Shown here in pieces: positions 1 to 12,100 of a stretch of 64,000 bases of DNA; the stretch's first letter is position 1; every line of letters starts with the position of its first letter. The notes beneath the pieces are model-generated. The model was not told where the DNA came from. It was given only the letters and a program-made list of their open reading frames with translations, and did no database searches. A program made the position numbers and the translations under genes. Source of the DNA: Brachypterus glaber (taxonomy: Eukaryota > Arthropoda > Insecta > Coleoptera > Kateretidae); contig OY294044.1 in NCBI GenBank assembly GCA_958510825.1, positions 46,712,626 through 46,776,625 on the forward strand, in the 5' to 3' direction.

Positions 1-198
1 TCGTTCAAAGTGCCGATTTAATTAAAAATAGTCTTTATAAAATATTAATTTTCGCGAGCCCCCGGCAAATGAATGAAAAGTCCGACATTTGCTTGTGATA
101 GAAGTTAAATAAGATAGTTAGTTTTCATTGAGTGCAGTGGCGTTTTTTCTTGGGTGCAGGGTTTATCCTAAAACTTTTTAAAATTTCTGTCCATTGCG
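1..198. other. AT-rich sequence, nothing recognised
   Basis: No convincing coding exon, RNA gene or terminal repeat was seen. A missing 5' exon of tra2 was looked for here and not found. Confidence 0.4.
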
Positions 199-447
199 AG
201 GGTTTTATTTATTGGACAATCCTTGTACACCTTTCCAACAATCTTCTACAATCCTTGACAATTCCTTCTTCCACAAATTGTGGACCACAATCATTTACCA
301 TCATTTGAAATCTTCCCACAATCTTAAACAATCTTCATTAAAGTTTTGTACAATCTTCCACAATCTTTTTGACAATCTTTGAAAATCTTCCACAATCCTT
401 TGATTCTCACAATCCTTGTACACTTTTTTTTCAATAAATATACCCTT
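199..447 (+). mobile_element. Short TIR element with internal ACAATCTTCC mini-repeats, copy 1
   Basis: The element starts GAGGGTTTTATTTATTGG and ends with the approximate inverse, AATAAATATACCCTT, so it has imperfect terminal inverted repeats of about 20 bp. Between them the motif ACAATCTTC(C/T) recurs roughly every 11-25 bp, like a degenerate minisatellite. A second copy in the same orientation is at 20569-20804. It has no coding capacity, so it is inferred to be a non-autonomous DNA element. Confidence 0.6.
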
Positions 448-1071
448 GAATATTATAAAAATTCAATTAAAAAAATAAATATTCAAAAAAAATATATATA
501 AAACTCCGTTTTAATCTAAATCTTGTCAATTTTGGGGAGGGGTTTGCTGGCATGTCTCTTGGGATTTCCTTTAAAAGTTTTTTGAACCCCATTATTATTA
601 TTTATCTAAAAGTGTATTTTTTCAAACTGCTTAGAAAGAACAGGGAAAAAATGAACTTTATTTGGTTAACTCTGTAATAATTTCAAATAAATAAACATAA
701 ATTAATAAAAATAAAAATTCCCCACAGGTGAATGATTTTCTAAAGCAGGTCTCCTGCACTTTTTTATGAAACTTGGTTTTTAAGCGACGTTTAGACTTGA
801 ACAGTAGTGTGGCGGCTTCAATCCCCACTCAAACTATGAAACTGTACCGCAACAGCCCGCCTGCAGTTCAGTCCAATTCAACATTAGCAGCTTGACACTG
901 GCAGCGAAGGGGAATTTGTAGAAGGGGGAGAAAAAAAAAATCGATACTGGTTTCTGATTGGCTATTAAACTGTTACCCAGCGACACTGTTGCTCAAGTGC
1001 AAACGCCGCTTTAATATAAATTTATCTAAACATTGATAAATACTGGCTGATGTCGCACGTTTTTTACAACC
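448..1071. other. AT-rich sequence with a GC-richer patch, nothing recognised
   Basis: Positions 780-930 are less AT-rich than the surroundings, but no open frame with splice signals or known protein similarity could be supported. Confidence 0.4.
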
Positions 1072-1243
1072 TGTAATATTTGAGAGTTTTACCACTTTCA
1101 TGGCAAACATCTTGATGCACACAGGAAGATTAATAAAGGAGAGTCCCGTGCTGACATATACATTAGCGGCCACCATAATGGTACCTAGTGGACCATTATC
1201 TGGCTGTTAAAATTTATCCTTGGCTCCGTTTACTATACTACAA
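1072..1243 (+). repeat. Dispersed repeat, copy 1 (pairs with 8512-8683)
   Basis: About 170 bp closely match 8512-8683 in the same orientation. Shared blocks include CTTGATGCA, GAGAGTCCCGTGCTGAC and ACATTAGCGGCCACC. The copy near 8.5 kb lies in a longer open frame (8315-8692), but no protein family is recognised. The relative GC richness suggests a decayed element rather than an exon. Confidence 0.6.
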
Positions 1244-2932
1244 TGTTTTAATTTTCACTTCAACATCAGCCACTAGATGGAGTGTCTAAATTTTTATTTT
1301 GCTATATTATTTTCTATTTATGTTAGGGGATCACTGAAAAAACTGCAATAGTTTTCAATGACCCCAAAATTTGTTTAGGACTAACGCGTTGTCTGGGTTT
1401 TGAGCGAGCCACTGTTTTATTTTTTGGAAAAAAAATTTACTAAAACTATGGGTACAAACACAGAGGGTGCCGGGCGTTTCTTTAGAAAATCGGCGTTGAT
1501 AACCTGAGATTTTCTTAACCATGCTTTTATACATCAATAGCCTAAACGGCTAATAGCACTTATAATTGTCAATAAAAAATCAATCACCGATCTGTGTATA
1601 ATCTTAGTTGTACTAGTGTTCGTTTTTAGCACGTTTTTCACAAATTTTTTGATTTTTCCACACTTCACATCATGCATATTTAGAAAGCTATTGTAGCATT
1701 TTTTTTTAATTTCTAACATTATTATTTAAATGAAATTACGATAATGTAAATACGTATAGTCTATATTACAAATTATCTTATTTTTAGCGTAAGTAACTAA
1801 TAAAAAAGTTTCTGGCATTTCAGCTAGTTGACAAGAACAACTTTTAAAATGACTTTAAGTTAAATCATCTTCAGTTCTAAAATCGTAAACATTAATAATA
1901 CCTTACAGGGTAAACAAACCAAATATCTCAGTAATGGTATATTTGCTGCTAGTTTTACATACTGCAACTATAAAGCCAAATGTCAGGGTAAGAAACCTTA
2001 ACTGTAACAATTCGAATAACTTTTTCTTTTAAAAAATGTATTTTAAATATCAAATAAAAAAGATATGATTGTAACTTTTTTGTAGGGGTAGCAGGAAAAA
2101 TTTTGCATAATGTTTATGTTCCCTTACTTACGTATTTAAATTAGCTAAAATCTCCTGAAATAAAACAGTGGCTACTGTTAAAAAATTGGACTTGGTATTT
2201 TTAAGTATTAGATACACTGGTAAACAAAATTTTTGTCCCATGCATTTTAATCTTAATTTTCGGTCATAAAAAAATGATCTATTTGATTTTATAAAACGTA
2301 TTAATTTTTTTTTTGGACTTTTAAGGCTTTAATTGAGCATATTGAGCATTTTTTGGGATGGTAATTACATCACGCTATTGACCCTTTAGGTCAGAAAAGA
2401 AATTGATCCACTCGTTTTTTTTGAGGGGTTTTTCTTGTTTGGGTCTTGCGGAGCATCCATTTTTTTTTCTGATGGTACGGCACCCCAAACATTTTAGTTT
2501 TTCGAAATTTTTATATATTCTATATAAAGTATGCTACATCCTACTGAGGACCCTTACATTTTTAAAGTTTCAAAGTTTAAAGTTAAAGTCCATAATTAAG
2601 AATAAAAATTAAATTTTTTTAATTCGGGTGCTTAGGTGGGGCGTGACGTCATGCTAGACTGGATTTCTCATAGATTTTTTTTTAATTTAGTGGAGTCGTC
2701 CTTACTAGCTTGATAAGATCGGATGTCAAAATTCGAGGGGTGAACCACCATAAAATATTTGTAGCGTGCATTTGCGAATAAGACGGTCTAAGATTGGTGG
2801 TTAAAAAAAATAGCTTAAAATTATAGTGAAGAGTGTGCACCCTTGCTCAGCACATGCGGGACAAAACCGTCGAAATTTTGTTGACCAGTGTTAATAATAT
2901 ACAAAATTCAGTCTAAATCTGGCCGTTTGCAG
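1244..2932. other. AT-rich sequence upstream of the first visible tra2 exon
   Basis: This is presumably the 3' part of an upstream tra2 intron. It ends in a splice acceptor (GTTTGCAG, AG at 2931-2932). No further exon was found. Confidence 0.5.
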
Positions 2933-3194
2933 GTCGCGCAGTCGTTCTCGCTCAGACAGACGTTACAAGTCCTCGAGACATTCGCGCAGTTGTACGCCGG
3001 AAGGCGGATACCGGGGTGGTTCTCACAGTCCTATGTCTAGTCGCAGGCGTCACACGGGAACCAGAGACAACCCAAAACCGTCACGTTGTTTGGGTGTATT
3101 CGGCCTGTCCGTCTACACCACCGAGGACGAGCTGTACCACATCTTCAGCAAGTACGGGCCCGTCGAACGTGTCCAAGTGGTGATTGATGCGAAG
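2933..3194 (+). CDS. tra2: tra2 exon: end of RS1 and first half of RRM
   Basis: The acceptor is GTTTGCAG with AG at 2931-2932, and the donor AAG|GTAAGT is at 3195. The exon contributes one base to a split codon plus 87 codons. It starts with alternating Ser-Arg ([10 protein letters not shown]), then [10 protein letters not shown], then the RRM start [20 protein letters not shown]. It ends in phase 0 at IDAK. Local base composition is clearly more GC-rich than the introns. Confidence 0.93.
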
Positions 3195-6100
3195 GTAAGT
3201 CACTTGGTGACGATATTAGCATTGAAAACCTTTTGGTGTACGTACCGACGATTCGTTTCTTATTGCCTTTACTTAAGTCAAGTAATAAATGTAAATTGCA
3301 ATAAATGCACACGGGCTGATACACTCCTGTTAGTTTTTCACCGGGTAATTAGCGTAAGGGGTGTCCTCCATCTTGAACTTTAGGGGTGAGTGCGGTTATC
3401 TCGGTAAATAAGATTCTTACGATAAAAATTGCATATTAACAATTTTGTTAAGTAGCATATTTCCAACAATTTTTGTTCAGATCATTTTAATAACAATCGA
3501 GTTATATTCAAAAATAGTCATGTTAAAAGTAAAATTGTTTTTTTCAATTTTTCAGCCAAATTATTAATCAAAGGATATAAGTGGTTATAAGGAAACTTGT
3601 AGCTCTATAAGTTTCATATACTATGAATTTTTTTTTGGACTTTTTCATCATAAATATATGAGGATTATAGGGAAGTTCAAGAGCTACAAGTTTGGTCATA
3701 ACTACTTTTATCCCACAATGAATAATTTGGCTGAAAAATAAAAAACAAACATTTTCACCCCAACATGGAAATTTTTGAATATTTATAAATCGATTGTTTT
3801 AATATAATAAAAAAAATATCCAAACCAAAATTGTTTAACATTCCTTCTTAAAAATATTGTTAACATGCATTTTTATCATAGGATGCATATTTACCAAAAT
3901 AACCGCATTCACCCCTAAAATTCAAGATAGCGGACACTAGGGACACTAGATCTAGGTCTTAAGTTAGCAAGGCGACAGACAACGGGAACCGTCAGAAAAC
4001 ATCTGCGCATCGGTTGCCATAGAGAGTTTCTTCACGGATTTTACTGCCCATCCTAAACTAAATTAATCAAATCGAGTCGTTTTGAAATTAATTTTTTGCT
4101 AAATTGCATCGTCGAAAATGTCAATAGATAACCTAATTTGTTGACGTAAACTTATCATTTGTGTTTTAAAATAGCGTTTAATCGCAGCAAAACAGTGTTA
4201 ATCATTAATAAACTTACGTTTACGAGCATAATAACGTGTAACGAAGAAAATTCAATCGCTACAAAATATTTTTTTTATCTTATTTTAAACAGATGAGATA
4301 ATGAACCATTTTTGCTTAATATGAGTTATTTCTGGACAGCCAGGCTGGAATTTCTTCTTTATTTTCACGAATTAATAAGGTAAATACAATTTTGCATGAT
4401 TTTATCTATATTCTGAACTAAAATTTTATCGTATGATCGATTTTATCAGTAGTATGTGGTGTAGAACCAATAAAACTTAAAGTAAATGGAATGGTAATTT
4501 AACTTGGCATCGGTGCTTTGTGATTGATTAACCTTACTTTTGACTTATTTGTCAAAAATATGGTCAGAATTTGAAATATTTATATGTTATTAAACTTAAA
4601 TTAAAATTAAACTGAATGGTAAACACCATACTAGGATATAAAGGTACATTTCTATTTTACTATTTTATTATAATGTATGTATTTTCTTACTATTTTCTAG
4701 AGACAAAAAATGGGGCTTGATTGTAACATTTCTGGATGATTACCCTAGCCAAAAGTTATGCAGCATTGAATAAATTGCAGTGATTAAAAGAAGCGTATAT
4801 ATTATAGGTATGCTCAACTAAATTATTGTTTAATTTAGTATTAAATTATGTAAATTAAGTATTTTTAACAATAAATATTAGGTATCTACATACATTGGAA
4901 TATTATTTATTTATTTATTTAAATCTAATGCGTATTATAATAATAATAATAATAATAATAATTTTTATTACAGCACAATGGCCATATACTACAAAATAAT
5001 AAAATTATAAAACACGGTTCAGAATATAGGCCGGATAGCAAAAAAAAATTGCCTTTGAAAGTAGTTTACACCAATCGAATTTGATCATTTTCCAAATCAT
5101 TAAAACCCAAATTTAAAAATTTCTAACGATTAATTTTTTTTATTGCGTTTTTAAATTTTTGGTTTTGTTAGAGGTGGGTTATGCGAGCTTAAAAAAGCAA
5201 ACTTTTTCGTTTGGACACAAATTTAAATCGTGTGCTAGGGTGTGGAGATTACGTAAATGTAACATTTTTGAAAATCGGTTACGATTTCAGGGGCGCAAAG
5301 CAAAATATTGGGGGCGCCTTGGTCTTAATTATATGCTTTTCGTTATCGCTTATAATTTGGGTATTTTTAAGATAGATTCATTAACTTTTTGTATTTTCCC
5401 AAGCTTTAGGTTCTATAGTTATAATACAGTGCTCAAAATCCAGTATCGGGCTAAGGGGGGACGGTCAGGGGCAATAAAAACTCGAAAAGCAGATAATTTT
5501 TTCACTTTTTTTCGTGTTTTCTTAGTATTTTACCATGGTAAAAAATGTATTTTGGTGTTAAATTTCTACAATTACTTTATAATTGGCTAATGACTGAACT
5601 TGAAAAAAATTGAGGGCATAACATGCTTTATTATAAAACACAAATATTTTTTTCTTTAAATAATTAAAAAAAATAAAAAATCGAAAAAAAGTGAACTTTT
5701 TCGGATTCATCTTGGCATTCCCTTCAATTGTGCGCTTTAGAGTTCTACAATTATAATGCAAAGCTTAAAGTCCAGGGCCGAACTAAGGGAGGGCGGCCAG
5801 AAGCGATAACAACTCGAAAACCAGACCATTTTTTACTTTTTTTCTTGTTTTCTTAGTATCTTACGATGATAAAAAATGTATTTTGGTTTTAAATTTCTAT
5901 AATTACTTTATTATTGGCTCTTCACATATTTTATAATTATTTTTTTATGATCTATTTACAGTTAAATTTAAAATCGATATTCTATCATGTTCAAAACCAC
6001 CATCCGATCCTGTTTATAGTACGCATCAGATTTAAATAAATAAATAATAGTCTGATGTATGTAGATACCTTATATTTATTGTTAAAAATACTTAATTTAC

Positions 6101-9100
6101 ACAATTTAATACTAAATTAAACAATAATTTAGTTGAGCATACCTTTAATATATACGCTTTTTTTAATAACTGCAATTTATTCAATGCTGCATAACTTTTG
6201 GCTAGGGTAATCATCCAGAAATGTTAAAATCGTGCCCCATTTTTTGTCTCTAGAAAATAATAAGAAAATACATACATTATGAATAAAACAGTAAAATAGA
6301 AATGTACCTTTATATTCTAGTATGGTGTTTACCATTCTGTTTAACTTTAATTTAAGTTTAGTAACATATGAATATTTCAAATTCTGACCATATTTTTGAC
6401 AAATAAGTCAAAAGTAAGGTTAATCAATCACAAAGCCGATGCCAAATTAAATTTCCGGGTTTGAATACTATATTTATGAACAAATTGTTAATTTCATCGA
6501 AAATTTGATTCTAAAATAAAATAGTATACCATACATTCCATTTACTTCAAGTTTTGTTGGTTTTACACCACATACTACTGATAAAATCGATCATATGATA
6601 AAATTTTAGATAAAATCATGCAAAATTGTATTTACCTTATTAATTCGTGAAAATAAAGAAGAAATTCCAGCCTGGCTGTCCAGAAATAACTCATATTAAG
6701 CAAAAATGGTTCATTATCTCATCTGTTTAAAATAAGATGAAAAAAATATTTTGTAGCGATTGAATTTTCTTCGTTACACGTTATTATGCGTAACACTCTT
6801 TAGAAACGTAAGTTTATTAATGATTAACACTGTTTTGCTGCGATTAAACGCTATTTTAAAACACAAAATATTAGGTTATCTATTGACATTTTCGACGATG
6901 CAATTTAGCAAAAAATTAACTTCAAAACGATTCGATTTGATTAATTTAAAGTTTAGGATGGGCAGTAAAATCCCTGAAGAAACTCTATGGCAATCGATGC
7001 GCAGATGTTTTCTGACGGTTCCCGTTGTCTGTCGCCTTGCTAACTTAAGACCTATATCTAGTGTCTCTAGCGGACACCCCTTACGCAAAGCACCCGGTGA
7101 AAAACTAATAGGAGTGTTCCGTTACCACCCACTACTACCCTTTTAAATATCAGCATGTGTGCATTTTTTGCAATTTATTACATATCCATACATAATACTT
7201 CGTTATTGCTACATTCTGCAGAAGAACCAACCAATTGGAATCATAGGGTTTCTTCTTGGTTTGGATTAATGCAAAAACAACCTTTATCATCACGTGATAT
7301 AATATACAGGGTGTCTCAACGAAGCCGAGTCGGTCGATATATAGTAGTCTCCACTTTGGAGAAAAACTTTAATCGGAAAAGTTGTATGCTTTTAAAAAAG
7401 GCACATGTTCCTTTTAGGGTGGGTAACATCTGACTTATTTTTTTTTAATGGAATGGTATATTTTTTATTATGCCATCTTATTTCTTATTAAAATGCCTTT
7501 ATTTTGATACCATATTGTATGGGTCTATTATTTATAGTTTTTGAGATATTTTTTTTGAGAAAAAATGTATTTTTAGTGATAAGATAAAACCTTCTCCAAT
7601 TTCTTTATTTTTTGTGAAAAAATAATAACATTTTGCAAGCTGATCTATCTAATTACTTCATGTGCAAATATTAAAATATTTTATACAGGGCGTTCAAAAT
7701 AAATATTCAAACTTTTGGATTTTCAGACATAAAAAACTCCATTTTTTAAAATTGAATGCTATATTTTTTATTCACTCGTTAAATGTAGAATGAAATTCTG
7801 CATAAAATGATATGATACTTTATAAATCCCTTTAGCGGTTTTTAAAATAATTAAGTTTAAAAAAATAAAGTTGTCAATTTTAGGAATTTTATTTTATTTT
7901 TTTTTAATAAGAAGGCCGTGGATTTTTTTAAAATCATTTTTACACTAGTTCCTGATTTGTTTTATAATGTAATGAAAATAAAACTGTAATTTTAATAATT
8001 ATTAAAGAAACAACACTTAAAATTGCTAATAATCTTCAAATTTAATAACAATTAAAATATAATTTAATGATCAACTGATTTTGCTTTTAAATGCAGTAAA
8101 ATTCTTCTCTTGCACTAAGAGAAGGACGCCTTGGTAAGACACGTTACAAAATAGAAATGTAACTAGATCACAGTGCGCCTAGTCTAGAAACTTGTTAACA
8201 CAATCCTGACTACAAATACTCAATGTCAAATATGACGTAAAATCTTGTCCAAGGCTTAAAATCACATAACCAGAAACCCTTTGATTTTGGAAGTTTTATA
8301 TCTAGTTATGTTTTGTGCTATGGAGAGGAAACAGACCTATTATAGGTATTTTTAGTAAAAGCCCGTACCCCTTCTTTGGAGTTAGAGTCGAGCATAAAGT
8401 GCTAAGTGTTTTTGACAAATTCTCTAGAATCAGATTTGTTATGTCCGGTAATAAGAAACGAACGTCGGATACAAGTAAAGTTATCTTGGTCGAGTTAAAA
8501 AAAGTTAGTCCTGTGATTTTTGAGAGTTTTGCACTTTTCCATGGCAAACATCTTGATGCATACAGGAAGATAAATAATGGAGAGTCCCGTGCTGACATAT
8601 ACATTAGCGGCCACCATAATGGTACATATTGTACCATTATCTGGCTGCTAACATTTATCCTTGGCTCCGTTTACTCTCCCACAATTATATAGAAATAATC
8701 GATTTTTTTTCCAACACTTCTAAATAGTTAAAGGCTTAATTACCTCAAAAATCTGTCAAATAATTTAAATATTCTTGATTCATTTACATTTTAACCTGTT
8801 CTAAAACCTTGCTGTCGTAAAAAAGATACTAAGGGATCTTATTTTAGGAAACACTGATTTGAGAGTGTAAAAACTTCAAACGGTACACATGCGTCAAGCA
8901 AAGAAATTTTAATTGTCTTTGAACGATACATTTTATAGAAAATTACCTATAAAAAATTAGTTTGGGGTAAAATATACTTAATTTTCACTAGGCCCAAAAA
9001 AAAATTATTTACTTAATCTTGTGTGTCGTGGTTAGAACGCTCCTAGAGTAAAAGTTTATAAAGACAACCCTAAGGGGTACTTTAAGGGCCCTAAAATCAC

Positions 9101-12100
9101 GCGAGTATCGATAAAATTCGTATAAAACCAGCCCTAGTGTTTGTAATTTTATAAAATTTAAAAACCTTGATATCCATATTTTTTAGTATGAAAATAAGCC
9201 TGTAAAATCTTAGCCTGACCAAAAGCTTCTAATGGAACGTTCAAGTATTACGTAACGCTCCTAGGGGGGGTCATTTTGGAGTGTTACGCCCATGTTAATG
9301 GTATAGGAAAATAGGTCCAAAATTATCAAAATTTGCGTTACGTAATACTTAAACGTGCCTACAAGGCCCCGAAATTACCCCTAAATTCCGAAAAAGTGCA
9401 TTTTCTATTAATTTGTGCTACTGACGAACATTTTAACAAAATTCGCATCAAAATGTTGATGTTAAATGGCGCTTAGACCCCATACTCGTTGCGTAAATTA
9501 CCGTAATATTTTAAAATAACTAAAATAGGTTTAAGTAGAAAAAAAAGTGACAAATTAATAGAAAAATCACTTTTTCGGAGTTTAGGAGCAATTTCGGGGC
9601 CTTGTTGGCACGGGTTATAAACTTTTGATCAGGCTAAGATTTTGCAGGTTTATTTTTATACTCAGACATAAAAATTATAGATATCAAGGCTTTTAAATTA
9701 TAAAATTACAAATGCTAGGGCTGGTTTTATACAAATTGTATCGATATTTTCATGATTTTTTGATTTTTAGTAAAAGTACCACTTAGGGTTGTCTCTATAA
9801 ATTTTTACTCTAAGGGCGTTCTAACCAAGACACAAACAAGAGAATAAGTAAATCAAAATTTTTTTTAACCACCCTATTACACCATGGGGACTTCGATGAG
9901 GACTATATTTTAAGTCCAGGTACTTTTTATCTGCTTTTGTCTGTTTATAGCGTTTTGTAAACAGATAGGTAGATAAAAAGTCCTAAAGGTGTAAATAATT
10001 ATTAACTCATTGAGAATTGTTGGATAAAACATTTTACAAACTTTGTGAATTTAGGTACTTAATTCACAAAGTTATATTGTTTTAACTCACTAGGTATTTA
10101 TAATATATCAGAAATAATTTAATCAATTTTTTTTGTATCAAATTGACCATATTATTGACAGTCCTTCATTCACTGACTAACACCTATTTGGCTGTAAAGG
10201 AAATAAAGTAGTTTTATCATTGTAATATTGATACACTGTTAGTAAATGTCGATAGGGTTGTTCTGCGTAACTGTTGAACAATCACGCAGAAAAATTTTAT
10301 CTGACAATTTAAAAAGGTCAGAAGATTCAATTAATTTTAATTAACAAAGAATATTGTCACATCGAAGTTTATTGACGATATAGCTGGCGCAATTACTATA
10401 GACGATTATGCCTCTCACTTGCACGCATCCTGCGTTACGAAGGTTAAAACGTAAAGTTGAGAGCGCGTTCGGCCATAGTGAAAATAATTACTATATTATT
10501 TTATTATTATAATACATTCATATTATGAATACCTGGAACTAAATAATTCTTTAAGATACAGTATGTGTACATGAGATCTCATAGTAATATGCATTAAAGC
10601 TATAAACCCGGCAACAGCGCGCTGTAACTGGTTTAAGGGGTTTTTGATTTAATTGAGTACTTAGATTATTCTTAAAACGTTCGCTACCATGCGGCTCATA
10701 TATGAGCCACAACAGTTTTTCAAATAGACCTATGTCTCATATACGAGTTGACGATCTTGCTGTATTAGATGTGTGATACATAATTTTAAAGATTATCAAA
10801 TTTTCTATTTGCCAACGTTTTTTCGGAATAATTTTGGATGTTATGGTTTGGATGTTTAGAATAGGGTTAAAAAAAAGGGAATTTTCGTCAAAAAATCTTG
10901 ATTGGTTAGATTTGACAGTTAACTGAGTATAATCTGAGTACTCATTTTAATGGAAAACCCCTTTAATTCGCGACGCTAAGTTCGCGTTCGACAGAGAAAT
11001 GCAACGTTGTCATTTTATAATTATGAAAAGATCCCATTTACACGTAGAGACCCAGCAACGAAGGCTTTTTGACTCAAAAAATTCCAAAAGTGTCTTTTGG
11101 ACTTTTTTGCAAATAACTTGCAAATTGTCATTTTAAAAAAAAATAAGTAAATAATTACAAAAAAAAACCTTATACAGTTTTTTACAAAATACTTGATTAA
11201 AACTTAAAACCAAAATGGCGGAGAGAGCTGACCTTTAATTGGTGGGGCCTGTTAGTACGTTCATCAGAAGGGTCTAAACTAAATCTGTGCCAAATTTCAA
11301 TTTCAATTTGAGTTCGTTGTCGGGACTAGTAGTGGTAATTTGTCGATATTCAAGTATTTTGAATGGTTTTTCGTTTGACAGACTGGCCGTTCCCGAGGAT
11401 TTTCCTTCGTTTATTTCGAGAGCCACGAAGACGCTAAAGCAGCCAAGGACCAGTGCTCCGGCATGAAAATCAGTGGCAAAAGTATTCGCGTCGATTTCTC
11501 GATTACCGAGAGGGCGCATACCCCCACCCCTGGCATTTACATGGGCAAGCCCACATAGTAAGTACTATTAATTTAAAATAATCTTTTTATTCGCTTGTAT
11601 TCCAAAGTGACATTTTTCGATTAGAATTGTTAAGTTAAAAATGACCCTTTTGTTAAGAGTTTGTCTTTTGTTGTAGCCCGCCAAAGTACTTTTTCGGTCC
11701 CTTATGAAAAATTGCATAGCGGTTGTGCTCTTCTTTTGTCTTACCAAAGTACTTTTACGGTCCCTTATGGAAAATTGTCGAATAACTGCCATAACCAAAT
11801 TAAAACTAATTTTACTTATTATTTTTGCCTGTTTTTGTTAAAAATATGTTTACAAGCGAATAAAAAATAGCATATTATACACGGACGAGAAATATATTTC
11901 AGTCTTACGCGGTTGTGAATCTCGGCTCACGCCTCGATTCACAATCTCCGCATGCGAAACAATATTTCTCGTTCTTGGATCGTAATATACTATTATTGAA
12001 TCAAATGACAATAAAAAATCTGTCCTCCAGTTTAATTTTAGGTGATTATTGAAGTACCGTGTGGCACCTAAAATCTGCCGAAATTTTTTAAAAAGCATTA

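Larger units (their letters stand above)
3321..7119. mobile_element. Large fold-back element (about 3.8 kb) in tra2 intron 1
   Basis: The left end (ACACTCCTGTTAGTTTTTC, 3321) and right end (GAAAAACTAATAGGAGTG, to about 7116) are inverse. The inverted similarity continues for about 1.05 kb: left arm 3321-3369 plus 3929-4900, right arm 6056-7119. Shared blocks include CTTAAGTTAGCAAGGCGACA in the left arm and its inverse at about 7036-7055. The left arm is split by a separate element (3370-3928). The loop (4901-6055) has no recognisable transposase. If transcribed with the intron, the arms could form a very long hairpin. Confidence 0.8.

Noticed and set aside
3033..3383. Open frame starting [13 protein letters not shown] as a separate 116-aa gene
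   Set aside because: Its first 54 codons are the tra2 RRM exon, and the rest is intron read-through after the GTAAGT donor at 3195.
8315..8692. 125-aa protein-coding gene
   Set aside because: Half of it is a dispersed repeat also found at 1072-1243 with stops. No domain or splice context, and an equally open frame exists on the opposite strand.
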